From assembly GCF_030547005.1 (NCBI RefSeq), contig NZ_JAUOPN010000002.1, positions 310,001 to 374,000 on the forward strand: a stretch of 64,000 bases of DNA, given 5' to 3'. This document shows, in pieces, positions 35,545 to 45,122 of the stretch (the stretch's first letter is position 1; each line of letters starts with the position of its first letter). The stretch is from Maribacter sp. 1_MG-2023. GTDB lineage: Bacteria > Bacteroidota > Bacteroidia > Flavobacteriales > Flavobacteriaceae. Below the pieces are notes generated by a model, which was given only the letters and a program-made list of their open reading frames with translations, was not told the origin of the DNA and did not search any database. Both the position numbers and the translations under genes were made by a program.

Positions 35545-35829
35545 TTAGCTTTTAGCCATAGCATTTTTTATTACACCTATAATAGCCATAATTACACCAC
35601 CACCTACACCACCACCGGCAAGACTTGATACTATTCCAGAAACGTCCATTCCACCATCGGTTGCCAGTCCCAACATACCAAGTAATGTCCCACCTAGACC
35701 ACCACCTAAAATTCCAGCTACACTATTTCCCAGCGTTCCTAGATTAAGTTTTGGCAATAACTTTCCCGCAACGTTTCCACCTATTGCGCCTGATACTAAT
35801 TGAATAATTAAAGGTAAGTACTCTTCCAT
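35545..35829 (-). CDS. Small glycine-rich membrane protein
   Basis: The 94-residue protein consists of glycine-zipper membrane segments (GAIGGNVAGKLL, GILGGGLGGTLLGMLG, GGGVGGGVIMAIIGVI). Gly spaced every 3-4 residues supports tight helix packing or oligomers. Similar small proteins are common in Flavobacteriaceae without known function. It is monocistronic and ends at the shared terminator. Confidence 0.7.
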   Translation of the reverse strand: MEEYLPLIIQLVSGAIGGNVAGKLLPKLNLGTLGNSVAGILGGGLGGTLLGMLGLATDGGMDVSGIVSSLAGGGVGGGVIMAIIGVIKNAMAKS

Positions 35830-36007
35830 GTTTAAAATATTAATTTGTTATTTGGCAATAATTTAACATTTTATTTGTGATTTTTATAATTTAATCAAAT
35901 TTTTTCGCCTAAATGACAACTTTATTCCCGCTAACAAAGTCATAAAACGATTATTTGTACTCGGTAAAACTTATTATTAACTTTCACTTTACAAATAACT
36001 TATCAAA

Positions 36008-38854
36008 ATGAAGCAATTTTTCCTTCTATGTTTAGCCAGTATTACTATTGCATCGGCACAAATTCAACCCACTTCTTCACAAAAAGTTGATGAATCTTTA
36101 GCTGTAAAAAAAGTGATGGAAACCAATTCTCTGGTTAAAAATATTCCATTAAAAAATATTGGTCCGTCTGTAATGAGTGGTCGTGTTGTTGATTTGGCGG
36201 TCAATGAAAATAACCCTACAGAATACTATGTCGCATATGCGTCTGGCGGTTTATGGTATACCAATAACAACGGTAATACTTTTACCCCAGTGATGGATGA
36301 AACTCAAACACAAAATCTTGGTGATATAGCCGTTCACTGGCAAAGCGGCACTATTTGGGCAGGTACTGGCGAAAATAATTCATCGCGTTCATCGTATGCA
36401 GGTATCGGAATTTTAAAATCTACCGACAAAGGTAAAACTTGGCAACACATGGGTTTAAGCGATTCGCATCATATTGGGCGTATAGTCGTAAATCCGGATA
36501 ATGCAAATGAAGTCACCGTTGGTGTAACCGGACATTTATACTCGAATAATAAGGAACGTGGTATCTACAAAACTACAGACGGTGGTACAACTTGGAAAAA
36601 CACCTTATTCATAGATGACAAAACAGGTATTATTGACGTAGCCGTTTCACCTAATAATTTTAACATTCAATATGCCGCTGCATGGCAAAAAGATAGAAAA
36701 GCTTGGGATTTTATTGGTAATGGAGAAGGATCTGGTATTTACAAAAGTACAGATTCAGGATCAAGCTGGACAAAAATATCAACTCCCGCAAGTAGTTTTC
36801 CTACTGGTGAAGGAGTAGGTAGAATAGGTTTAGCTGTCTTTAATGATAATACTGTTTATGCTGTTCATGACAGTCAGTTTAGAAGAGAAAACTCCAACGA
36901 AAAGAAAGAGAATCAAAATGGTTTAACGAAAAATGACTTTAAGTCGCTGTCGAAAGAACAATTCTTAGACCTAAACGATAAAGATCTAAATGAGTTTCTC
37001 AAAACCAACAACTTTCAAGAAAAATATAGAGCTGCCAACGTAAAGCAAATGGTACGTAGTAATGCTGTACAACCAGCAGACATCGCATTGTATTTAGAAG
37101 ATGCGAATTCTATGTTATTCGATACGCCAGTAATTGGCGCAGAAGTATATCGTAGTAATGATGGCGGCACCACTTGGGTAAAGCAAAGCGAAGACTATAT
37201 AGATGATTTATTCTACAGCTACGGTTATTATTTTGCGCAAATTACGGTAGACCCAAATAATGTAGATGCCATCTATTTGTCTGGCGTTCCTATTATTTCA
37301 TCAAAAGACGGTGGTAAAACATATACTTCTATAAATGGCGATAATGTACATTCTGATCACCATGCAGTATGGGTAAATCCAAATTTACCTGGACATTTAA
37401 TCAACGGAAATGATGGCGGAGTAAATACTAGTTATGATGACGGCAAAAATTGGTTTAAGAACAACTCACCTACAGTAGGTCAATTTTACGCAATTACTGT
37501 AGATAACGAAAAACCATATAACGTATATGGCGGTCTTCAAGATAACGGAGTATGGATGGGTCCAAATAACGCAGAAGAAAATACGAGGTGGCAACAAACA
37601 GGTCAATACCCTTGGAAATCTATTTTAGGTGGCGATGGAATGCAAGTACAAGTAGATAGTCGCAATTCAAAAATCGTTTACACAGGATATCAATTCGGCA
37701 ATTATTTCAGAATTGATTTAGAAAATGACCACCGCACTTATATTCAACCTAAACATGAATTAGGTGAGACTCCGTATCGTTTTAATTGGCAATCTCCTAT
37801 CCTATTATCACCCCATAATCAAGATATTTTATATATGGGAAGCAATAAGCTGCATCGTTCATTAAACCAAGGTGATACTTGGGAAACCATATCAGGTGAT
37901 TTAACCCAAGGCGGCAAAGAGGGTAACGTAGCATTCGGAACCTTAGCAACCATATCAGAATCAACCTTCAAATTCGGATTGATGTACACCGGTAGTGATG
38001 ACGGACTCATACAACGCACAGAAAATGGTGGCGGAAACTGGGAGGTCATTTCTAAAAACCTACCTCAAAATTTATGGGTAAGTCGAGTAGTTGCTTCAAC
38101 ACATCAAAAAAATAGAGTGTATGCTACATTAAACGGTTACCGCTCAGATGATTTTACACCTTATATATATGTAAGTGAAGACAAAGGCGCTACTTGGAAG
38201 AACATTGCAGCAAACATACCTACTGCTGCAGTAAATGTTATTTTTGAAGATACCGAAAATGAGAAGGTATTATTCGTAGGTACTGACAATGGTTTATATG
38301 TAAGCTTAAATGGTGGTACATCTTGGGAATCTTTTCAAAACGGAATGCCCAATGTAGCGGTACACGATTTGGTAATTCAAAAAGAAGCCAAACATTTGTT
38401 AATAGGTACACATGGCAGAAGCATTTATAAAGCAGATATTTCAGCATTGCAAAGTATGACAACTGAAGTACTAGAGAAAGCATTGCATACTTATCCGTTA
38501 GAAAACATAAAGCACTCTAGTCGTTGGGGGAATTCATGGAGTTCGTGGTCGAAGGCAAGTACACCTGGTTTAGACATCACTTTCTATTCTGATAGAGATG
38601 ATGTGTACCAAACTAAGATTAAATCATCTGATGACATTGTAGTTAGTGAAACAGAAATTATAGCGAATAAAGGATTGAATATTTTGTCATATGACTTAGC
38701 TTTTTCAAAAATTGGCAAACTCAATTACCTTAAAAAGCACAAAACCGTATTAAAGCAAGCTGATAACGGAAGTACTTATTTACCTAAAGGATCATACGTT
38801 GTTGAAATTAAAGGAAACGGTACCAGTGAAAACATCACTTTCGAAATAGAGTAA
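36008..38854 (+). CDS. Secreted beta-propeller protein with Asp-box repeats (sortilin/VPS10-like)
   Basis: A signal peptide (cleaving after ~17, ASA-Q) is followed by two sortilin-type propellers. About ten Asp-box turns are visible (STDKGKTW, TTDGGTTW, STDSGSSW, SNDGGTTW, SKDGGKTY, SYDDGKNW, SLNQGDTW, TENGGGNW, SEDKGATW, SLNGGTSW). A ~110-residue non-propeller insertion (about 295-385) separates the third and fourth boxes. A C-terminal beta domain (about 820-948) completes the protein, with no clear T9SS tail. It may bind proteins or glycans, or be a glycosidase-like enzyme. The cupin gene starts 4 bp after its stop codon. Confidence 0.88.
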   Translation: MKQFFLLCLASITIASAQIQPTSSQKVDESLAVKKVMETNSLVKNIPLKNIGPSVMSGRVVDLAVNENNPTEYYVAYASGGLWYTNNNGNTFTPVMDETQTQNLGDIAVHWQSGTIWAGTGENNSSRSSYAGIGILKSTDKGKTWQHMGLSDSHHIGRIVVNPDNANEVTVGVTGHLYSNNKERGIYKTTDGGTTWKNTLFIDDKTGIIDVAVSPNNFNIQYAAAWQKDRKAWDFIGNGEGSGIYKSTDSGSSWTKISTPASSFPTGEGVGRIGLAVFNDNTVYAVHDSQFRRENSNEKKENQNGLTKNDFKSLSKEQFLDLNDKDLNEFLKTNNFQEKYRAANVKQMVRSNAVQPADIALYLEDANSMLFDTPVIGAEVYRSNDGGTTWVKQSEDYIDDLFYSYGYYFAQITVDPNNVDAIYLSGVPIISSKDGGKTYTSINGDNVHSDHHAVWVNPNLPGHLINGNDGGVNTSYDDGKNWFKNNSPTVGQFYAITVDNEKPYNVYGGLQDNGVWMGPNNAEENTRWQQTGQYPWKSILGGDGMQVQVDSRNSKIVYTGYQFGNYFRIDLENDHRTYIQPKHELGETPYRFNWQSPILLSPHNQDILYMGSNKLHRSLNQGDTWETISGDLTQGGKEGNVAFGTLATISESTFKFGLMYTGSDDGLIQRTENGGGNWEVISKNLPQNLWVSRVVASTHQKNRVYATLNGYRSDDFTPYIYVSEDKGATWKNIAANIPTAAVNVIFEDTENEKVLFVGTDNGLYVSLNGGTSWESFQNGMPNVAVHDLVIQKEAKHLLIGTHGRSIYKADISALQSMTTEVLEKALHTYPLENIKHSSRWGNSWSSWSKASTPGLDITFYSDRDDVYQTKIKSSDDIVVSETEIIANKGLNILSYDLAFSKIGKLNYLKKHKTVLKQADNGSTYLPKGSYVVEIKGNGTSENITFEIE

Positions 38855-38857
38855 TAA

Positions 38858-39196
38858 ATGAAGATAGTAGATTGGAATACACTGGCAGATTTAGGAGTTA
38901 GCCATAATGCGGATATTAAAAAAAGAACATTAATCAACCGTGGAGAAATTCCGCAATTAATGATGTATGGCACTGCCGTTTTTAAACCTGGTCAACAAGT
39001 AGATTTACACAAACATGATACGATGTTCGAAGTATTTCATATACAAACAGGTCAAGCTGTTTTTACTATTTCAGGTAAAGAGTATAAAGTAGGTCCAGGA
39101 AATTGTATAACTATTGAACCAGGCGAAATACATGGACAACACAATCCTTTTGACACAGAAGTCACTTGGACCTATTTTGGCATAGCCACAGATTAA
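38858..39196 (+). CDS. Single-domain cupin protein
   Basis: This 112-residue protein is one small cupin barrel with metal ligands in the two usual motifs: HKHDTMFEVFHIQTG (motif 1, two His and Glu) and PGEIHGQHNP (motif 2, His). Such proteins are dioxygenases, isomerases or sensors; the substrate is unknown. It begins 4 bp after the propeller gene and is probably coexpressed with it and with the DUF2721 gene. Confidence 0.88.
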   Translation: MKIVDWNTLADLGVSHNADIKKRTLINRGEIPQLMMYGTAVFKPGQQVDLHKHDTMFEVFHIQTGQAVFTISGKEYKVGPGNCITIEPGEIHGQHNPFDTEVTWTYFGIATD

Positions 39197-39208
39197 GAAG
39201 AATTAATT

Positions 39209-39598
39209 ATGGAATTAACATTAGGAATACCGGCACTACTTTTTCCAGCTATTTCATTGACTATGCTAGCCTATAATGCACGTTATTTAGCCATTGCAGC
39301 TTTAATTCGACAGTTACATCAAAAATATCAAGAAACAGCATCGCAGTCCGTTGGTTTACAGGTACAAAAATTAAGAAAGCGACTTACTATTATAAAAAAT
39401 ATGCAGGCAACTGCTATTGTAAGCTTCCTTTTGGCCGTAATTACCATGACCTTAATTTATGTAAAATTTACCTTTTGGGCTAATTTGGTATTTAGTATAA
39501 GTTTATTTGCACTTATGATCTCTCTAGTATTATCGTTGATTGAAGTTCAATTATCGACTAAAGCATTAGAAATTCAGTTAAAGGATATGGAGAAATAA
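39209..39598 (+). CDS. DUF2721 family membrane protein
   Basis: The 129-residue protein has an N-terminal hydrophobic segment (ALLFPAISLTMLAYNARYLAIAALI), a cytoplasmic helical part (QKYQETASQ...LRKRLTIIKNM) and two membrane helices near 70-90 and 93-115, the DUF2721 pattern. Function unknown. It follows the cupin by 12 bp. Confidence 0.8.
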   Translation: MELTLGIPALLFPAISLTMLAYNARYLAIAALIRQLHQKYQETASQSVGLQVQKLRKRLTIIKNMQATAIVSFLLAVITMTLIYVKFTFWANLVFSISLFALMISLVLSLIEVQLSTKALEIQLKDMEK

Positions 39599-39680
39599 TT
39601 ACCTGAGATCAATTAAAGAAGCCTAACTAATAACCTTACCGTTCGTCGATGTTTTTATTAGCTATTAGGTTAATATCCGG

Positions 39681-39688
39681 TATCTTTG
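39681..39688 (+). promoter_or_regulatory. Promoter -7 element (TATCTTTG)
   Basis: TATCTTTG is an exact TAnnTTTG match, 19 bp before the ATG of the gene at 39708. Confidence 0.55.
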
Positions 39689-39707
39689 CCATCTGACAAA
39701 AATAGGC

Positions 39708-40127
39708 ATGAAAAGAGTTCGAGAACTCGAATTGATAAATCAGATAAGGGAAATAAGAGAATTCGAATTTGGGGTATTCTATTTCTTCAAAGGAGGTATT
39801 GTTATATCTGAAATGAATGAAGGTGCTAAATTCAAGTGGGAGAATGCAAAAAAAGCAGTCTACGCAGCACAAGAAATCTATGAAAAGGGTATTCCATTAA
39901 TTTATATTGCCAATAGAGTAAACAAATATCGTGTATCACCTTTTGAGTGGTTCAAGTTTCACAAAAATCGTTTTGACATGCAGTATATTGCTTCAGTCGG
40001 TGCATTAAAAAACAATATACTCAGCTCAATATTGAAGCAATTGATTTTTCCAAAAAGAATTCAAACATTTACAGATTTAGACGAAGCTGTAAACTGGGCG
40101 CTACAAATCTCAAAAAAAGCACATTAG
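39708..40127 (+). CDS. Small soluble protein, SpoIIAA/STAS-like
   Basis: The 139-residue protein has alternating strands and helices (FEFGVFYFFKGGIVISEM, then a helix WENAKKAVYAAQEIYE, strand PLIYIANRVNKY, and a final DLDEAVNWALQ). This order resembles the SpoIIAA-like/STAS fold used by small flavobacterial proteins, but no motif proves it. No signal peptide or membrane segment. It has its own promoter. Confidence 0.6.
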   Translation: MKRVRELELINQIREIREFEFGVFYFFKGGIVISEMNEGAKFKWENAKKAVYAAQEIYEKGIPLIYIANRVNKYRVSPFEWFKFHKNRFDMQYIASVGALKNNILSSILKQLIFPKRIQTFTDLDEAVNWALQISKKAH

Positions 40128-40281
40128 CTAGCTGTATCCTAAATCGAATTTTGTTCAAGAATTCGCATTTTAAATGAACTAATTCGAGAAAATTCTTAAA
40201 CACACGAAAAATACATTTTAAAATCAATCTAAATAGACATACTAAAACTGCTTAATTCTTGTTAATAACTAGCTTGTGATG

Positions 40282-40289
40282 TACATTCG
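40282..40289 (+). promoter_or_regulatory. Promoter of sdhCAB
   Basis: TACATTCG differs from TAnnTTTG at one base and lies 19 bp before the sdhC start. A TTG 20 bp upstream of it fits the -33 element. Confidence 0.45.
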
Positions 40290-40308
40290 CATATAAAATT
40301 AACGACTA

Positions 40309-40989
40309 ATGAGCGGATTTTTTAAATCTTCGATTGGTAGAAAGTACGCAATGGCGCTTTCTGCTTTCTTTTTAATGTTTTTTCTACTTCAGCATTTTGC
40401 AATAAACATCTTATCGGTTATAAGTCCCGATGCGTTTAATGAAGCTTCGCATTTTATGGGCACTTTTTGGGCCGTACAATATGTTTTGCAGCCTGTTTTA
40501 ATTTTCGGTGTTATTTATCACTTTGTGATGGGTTTCATTTTAGAAGCTAAAAACAGAAGTGCAAGAGTTAAAACATACGCAAAAAACAATGGTGCTGCCA
40601 ATTCATCTTGGATGAGCCGTAATATGATTTACAGCGGATTAGCTATTTTGGCCTTCTTAGTACTTCACTTTATAGATTTCTGGATACCAGAAATTAACAC
40701 CAAGTTTATTGCAGGAGACATGACTGGCTTACTGCCAAATGGAGAAGGATTCAGATACTATGAGGAATTAGCTCATAAATTTGAAAACCCATTACGTGTA
40801 GGTGCTTATGTTATTGCCTTCATTTTCTTATCGCTACACCTTATGCATGGTTTCAGTTCTGCATTTCAGTCTGCCGGTGCATCGAGCATGAGAAAAGAAA
40901 AACTACAATTGTTTGCTAAAGTGTATTCAATCTTTATCCCGTTAGGATTTATATTCATTGCACTTTTTCATCATTTTAATCATCATTAA
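40309..40989 (+). CDS. sdhC: Succinate dehydrogenase cytochrome b558 subunit
   Basis: The 226-residue protein has five membrane helices and the conserved histidines expected to hold two hemes b (LLQHFAIN, IYHFVMGF, LVLHFIDFW, LHLMHGFSSAF). It is the b558 type in which one subunit replaces SdhC and SdhD. It anchors the enzyme and passes electrons to menaquinone. sdhA follows after 12 bp. Confidence 0.95.
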   Translation: MSGFFKSSIGRKYAMALSAFFLMFFLLQHFAINILSVISPDAFNEASHFMGTFWAVQYVLQPVLIFGVIYHFVMGFILEAKNRSARVKTYAKNNGAANSSWMSRNMIYSGLAILAFLVLHFIDFWIPEINTKFIAGDMTGLLPNGEGFRYYEELAHKFENPLRVGAYVIAFIFLSLHLMHGFSSAFQSAGASSMRKEKLQLFAKVYSIFIPLGFIFIALFHHFNHH

Positions 40990-41001
40990 CACCTATTACT
41001 T

Positions 41002-43017
41002 ATGTCTGTATTAGACTCAAAAGTACCTAAAGGTCCGTTGAAAACGAAGTGGACCGATTATAAGAACCATATAGATTTAGTTAACCCTGCTAACAAACGT
41101 AATATTGATGTAATCGTTGTTGGAACAGGATTGGCAGGTGGTTCTGCTGCTGCAACTTTAGCAGAATTAGGCTATAATGTAAAAACATTTTGCTACCAAG
41201 ATTCTCCAAGAAGAGCTCACTCTATTGCTGCACAAGGTGGTATTAATGCTGCAAAAAACTATCAAGGTGATGGTGATTCAACTTACCGTTTATTTTACGA
41301 TACCGTAAAAGGTGGTGATTATCGTTCTAGAGAAGCAAACGTATATAGATTAGCAGAAGTTTCTGCAAATATTATTGACCAATGTGTTGCCCAAGGTGTA
41401 CCATTTGCACGTGATTATGGCGGACTTTTAGACAACCGTTCTTTCGGTGGTGTATTAGTTTCTCGTACTTTCTATGCTAAAGGACAAACTGGCCAACAAT
41501 TATTGTTAGGCGCTTATTCTGCAATGAACAGACAAATTGCACGTGGTAAAATTACCCCGTTCAATCGTCATGAAATGTTAGATGTAGTAAAGGTTGATGG
41601 TAAGGCTCGTGGTATTATCGCTCGTGACTTGGTTACTGGTGAAATAGAACGTCACTCAGCACATGCCGTAGTTATTGCTTCTGGTGGATACGGAAATGTT
41701 TATTTCCTTTCAACAAATGCAATGGGATCGAACGCTACCGCTGCTTGGAAAATACACAAAAAAGGAGCATTTTTCGCAAACCCTTGTTATACTCAAATTC
41801 ACCCAACGTGTATTCCTCGTTCAGGAGATTATCAGTCTAAACTTACGTTGATGTCTGAATCTTTACGTAATGATGGTCGTATTTGGGTGCCAAAGAATAT
41901 GGATGATGTAATGGCAATACGTGAAGGCAAGAAAAAGCCGACCGATTTGTCTGAAGATGAAAGAGATTATTACTTAGAAAGAAGATACCCTGCATTTGGT
42001 AACTTGGTTCCACGAGATGTTGCATCGAGAGCTGCAAAAGAACGTTGTGATGCCGGTTACGGAGTAAATGCAACTGGTGAAGCTGTGTATTTAGATTTTG
42101 CATCTGCAATTCAACGTTACGGTGTTGAACAAGCTAAGATTCATAATATCTCAAATGCTTCTGCCGATAAAATTTATGAATTAGGTGCCGCTATCGTAAA
42201 AGCGAAGTATGGTAACTTATTTCAAATGTATGAGAAGATTGTTGATCAAGATCCATACAAAACACCAATGATGATTTACCCAGCGGTACACTATACTATG
42301 GGTGGTGTTTGGGTTGATTATAACTTAATGACTACTGTAGAAGGTCTTTACTGTATAGGTGAAGCAAACTTCTCTGATCACGGTGCAAACAGACTTGGTG
42401 CTTCTGCGTTAATGCAAGGTTTAGCTGATGGTTATTTTGTATTGCCATATACAATTGGTGATTATCTATCTCACGAAATTCGTACCGGTAAGATAGCAAC
42501 CGATACTCCAGAATTTGATGCTGCTGAAAAAGAAGTAACAGATAAAATTAATTTCTTTGTGAATAACAAAGGGTCTCACTCTGTAGATTATTACCATAAA
42601 AAATTAGGTAATATTATGTGGGAGAAATGTGGAATGTCTCGTAACGCTGAAGGCTTAAAAGAAGCTATGGCAGAAATTAAGGCTCTTCGTGAAGATTTCT
42701 ACAAAAACGTTAGCGTACCTGGTACTGCAACCGAACTTAATGCAGAATTGGAAAAAGCTGGTCGTGTAGCAGATTTCTTGGAACTTGGTGAGCTATTCGC
42801 TAAAGATGCCTTAGAAAGAGAAGAATCTTGTGGTGGTCACTTTAGAGAAGAGTCGGTTGAGATTGGTGGAGAACAAGCAGGTGAAGCAAAACGTAACGAT
42901 GTTGATTTCGCATTCGTTTCTGCATGGGAATACAAAGGAGAACCTGGTGATGCAGTTTTACATAAAGAAGAGCTAGAGTTCAACGAGATCGAATTAAAAC
43001 AAAGAAGTTATAAATAA
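41002..43017 (+). CDS. sdhA: Succinate dehydrogenase/fumarate reductase flavoprotein subunit
   Basis: This is the FAD subunit of complex II. The dinucleotide motif is [17 protein letters not shown] near residue 40, the flavinylation His is in [14 protein letters not shown], and substrate residues lie in YTMGGVWVD and [14 protein letters not shown]. At 671 residues it belongs to the long form found with b558-type anchors. It oxidises succinate to fumarate in the citric acid cycle. Confidence 0.97.
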   Translation: MSVLDSKVPKGPLKTKWTDYKNHIDLVNPANKRNIDVIVVGTGLAGGSAAATLAELGYNVKTFCYQDSPRRAHSIAAQGGINAAKNYQGDGDSTYRLFYDTVKGGDYRSREANVYRLAEVSANIIDQCVAQGVPFARDYGGLLDNRSFGGVLVSRTFYAKGQTGQQLLLGAYSAMNRQIARGKITPFNRHEMLDVVKVDGKARGIIARDLVTGEIERHSAHAVVIASGGYGNVYFLSTNAMGSNATAAWKIHKKGAFFANPCYTQIHPTCIPRSGDYQSKLTLMSESLRNDGRIWVPKNMDDVMAIREGKKKPTDLSEDERDYYLERRYPAFGNLVPRDVASRAAKERCDAGYGVNATGEAVYLDFASAIQRYGVEQAKIHNISNASADKIYELGAAIVKAKYGNLFQMYEKIVDQDPYKTPMMIYPAVHYTMGGVWVDYNLMTTVEGLYCIGEANFSDHGANRLGASALMQGLADGYFVLPYTIGDYLSHEIRTGKIATDTPEFDAAEKEVTDKINFFVNNKGSHSVDYYHKKLGNIMWEKCGMSRNAEGLKEAMAEIKALREDFYKNVSVPGTATELNAELEKAGRVADFLELGELFAKDALEREESCGGHFREESVEIGGEQAGEAKRNDVDFAFVSAWEYKGEPGDAVLHKEELEFNEIELKQRSYK

Positions 43018-43082
43018 ATAGTATTGAGCTATTACATATGATTTACTTCATAAAATAATACTCATTACTCAATACTTAAAAT

Positions 43083-43829
43083 ATGAATCTGACATTAAAA
43101 ATTTGGAGACAATCAAATGCCCAAGATAAGGGTAAAATGGTCGATTATAAAGTGACAGAGATTTCTGAACATATGTCGTTCTTAGAAATGATGGATGTTC
43201 TTAACGAACAGTTGATTAACAAGGGTGAAGAGCCTGTAGCTTTTGACCACGATTGTAGAGAAGGTATATGTGGTATGTGCTCTATGTTTATTAACGGAGA
43301 AGCACATGGACCAGATAGAGGTGTAACTACTTGTCAATTGCACATGCGTATGTTCAAAGATGGCGATACTATTACAATAGAGCCATTTAGAGCAAAAGCA
43401 TTTCCTGTAATTAAAGATTTAGTTGTTGACAGAAGTTCATTTGACCGTATACAACATGCAGGTGGGTACATTTCTGTAAACACTTCAGGTAACACTCAAG
43501 ATGCTAATGGTATTCCAATATCCAAGCACGCTGCAGATGAGGCAATGGATGCCGCTACATGTATTGGTTGTGGTGCTTGTGTTGCAAGTTGTAAAAATGC
43601 TTCAGCAATGTTGTTTGTAGGTGCAAAAGTATCTCAATATGCATTATTGCCACAAGGTCAAGTAGAAGCTGTAGACCGTGTTCAAAACATGGTTGCACAA
43701 ATGGATTTAGAAGGATTTGGTAATTGTACCAATACCGGAGCATGTGAAGTAGAATGCCCTAAGGGTATTTCATTGGAAAACATTGCAAGAATGAACCGCG
43801 AATTCTTAAGTGCTAACGTTAAAAGTTAG
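43083..43829 (+). CDS. sdhB: Succinate dehydrogenase iron-sulphur subunit
   Basis: The 248-residue subunit carries a plant-type [2Fe-2S] site (CREGICGMC plus a later Cys) and a bacterial ferredoxin domain with [11 protein letters not shown] and [12 protein letters not shown], which bind the other clusters. It links the FAD in SdhA to heme in SdhC. It lies 65 bp after sdhA and is followed by a terminator. Confidence 0.97.
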   Translation: MNLTLKIWRQSNAQDKGKMVDYKVTEISEHMSFLEMMDVLNEQLINKGEEPVAFDHDCREGICGMCSMFINGEAHGPDRGVTTCQLHMRMFKDGDTITIEPFRAKAFPVIKDLVVDRSSFDRIQHAGGYISVNTSGNTQDANGIPISKHAADEAMDAATCIGCGACVASCKNASAMLFVGAKVSQYALLPQGQVEAVDRVQNMVAQMDLEGFGNCTNTGACEVECPKGISLENIARMNREFLSANVKS

Positions 43830-43847
43830 ACATAACAATCATAAAGT

Positions 43848-43886
43848 TTTAAAAAATCTCGACCGTAAAGGCTCGGGATTTTTTAT
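43848..43886 (+). terminator. Terminator after sdhB
   Basis: AAAAAATCTCGACC and GGCTCGGGATTTTTT pair with one bulge and one mismatch around GTAAA and lead into a T-rich run, about 20 bp after the sdhB stop codon. Confidence 0.75.
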
Positions 43887-43895
43887 TTTTAAGAT

Positions 43896-44378
43896 ATGTC
43901 AAAAGACTATCCTAAAGAAAGAATTAAAGTACCTAGGTTCAACGAAGCATCAGGATATTACACTACACCTCAGCGATCTAAAATCATGAGTAAGATCAAG
44001 GGTAAGAATACCAAACCTGAACTAGCTTTTAGAAAAGCATTATACAGTGCCGGATATAGATATCGAATAGATTACAAAAAATTGATTGGTAAACCAGACA
44101 TTGCCTTACCTAAATACAAAACAGTCATATTTATAGATGGGGAATACTGGCATGGCAAAAATTGGTCAGAACGAAAACCAAAGGTTAAAACAAATCGCGA
44201 ATTTTGGATTGCTAAAATAGAGCGCAATATGCAGCGTGATAATGAAGTAAACAAAGAACTTAATCATTTAGGCTATACCATATTCAGGTTTTGGGAATCT
44301 GAAATCAAAAAAAATCTAGACGAATGCTTAGCGATTACCCTAAATCATTTAAATACTGTGCAAATGAGCACAAAATGA
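43896..44378 (+). CDS. Very-short-patch-repair (Vsr)-like endonuclease, zinc site absent
   Basis: The 160-residue protein matches Vsr: TPQRSKIMSKIKGKNTKPELAFRKAL at the N-terminus, the catalytic Asp in KPDIALPKYKTVIFIDGEYWHG, and NVQRD-like NMQRDNEVNKELNHLGYTIFRFWESEI at the end. Vsr nicks beside T:G mismatches made by deamination of methylcytosine. Standard Vsr binds structural zinc through Cys and His after the WHG motif. Here the stretch reads WHGKNWSERKPK and no suitable Cys remains. No cytosine methylase gene is in the window. Confidence 0.85.
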   Translation: MSKDYPKERIKVPRFNEASGYYTTPQRSKIMSKIKGKNTKPELAFRKALYSAGYRYRIDYKKLIGKPDIALPKYKTVIFIDGEYWHGKNWSERKPKVKTNREFWIAKIERNMQRDNEVNKELNHLGYTIFRFWESEIKKNLDECLAITLNHLNTVQMSTK

Positions 44379-44494
44379 GTTTTATAAATATTTAACCCTT
44401 GAAAACCCCTATTTAATACAGCCTTAACGGGTATGAGCATGTATGATTAGTAACTTAGTGAAGAACAAAATTATTAATCTAAAAACTAAATATT

Positions 44495-45040
44495 ATGAAG
44501 AGGATAGCAATTTTAGCTACAAATGGATTTGAAGAAAGTGAATTAAAATCTCCAAAAGAAGCCATGGAAAAAGAAGGCTTCAATGTGGAAATTGTAAGTT
44601 TAGAAAAAGGAGAAATAAAAGGTTGGGCAAACGGAAAATGGTCTAACAGCTATAAAGTAGATAAAACACTAAGTGAAGTAAAAGCGGAAGATTATAATGC
44701 ATTAATATTGCCTGGTGGAGTAATTAATCCAGATTTATTAAGAAGAGAAGAAACGGCTTTGAATTTTGTACGTGACTTCTTTAAACTGAAAAAGCCAGTA
44801 GCAGCAATTTGCCATGCACCGTGGACATTAATTAGTGCAGGCGTAGTCAAAGGGAGAAAAATGACATCATTTAATTCCATTAACGATGATTTAGTAAATG
44901 CAGGAGCCAATTGGGTAGACCAAGAGGTAGTAGTTGATGAAGGATTTGTAACAAGTAGAAATCCGGATGATTTACCAGCATTTAATTCCAAATTAATTGA
45001 GGAAATAAAAGAAGGTAAGCATGAAATGCAACATGCATAA
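44495..45040 (+). CDS. DJ-1/PfpI family protein
   Basis: This 181-residue protein has the DJ-1/PfpI fold with the nucleophile Cys106-His107 in AAICHAPW, the acidic partner in GFEESEL near residue 14 and LILPGGVINPD. It is closest to general stress protein 18/YfkM-type proteins, proposed to act as glyoxalase, deglycase or chaperone. It is monocistronic with a strong terminator 20 bp after the stop codon. Confidence 0.9.
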   Translation: MKRIAILATNGFEESELKSPKEAMEKEGFNVEIVSLEKGEIKGWANGKWSNSYKVDKTLSEVKAEDYNALILPGGVINPDLLRREETALNFVRDFFKLKKPVAAICHAPWTLISAGVVKGRKMTSFNSINDDLVNAGANWVDQEVVVDEGFVTSRNPDDLPAFNSKLIEEIKEGKHEMQHA

Positions 45041-45060
45041 TTCATTTTAATGGAAATGAA

Positions 45061-45091
45061 AAGCCCAACCAACAGGTTGGGCTTTTTTTAT
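45061..45091 (+). terminator. Terminator after the DJ-1/PfpI gene
   Basis: A 10-bp stem (AAGCCCAACC/GGTTGGGCTT) with an AACA loop leads into a T-run. Confidence 0.92.
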
Positions 45092-45122
45092 ATCCGTATT
45101 TAAAATTCATACATTTACTACT

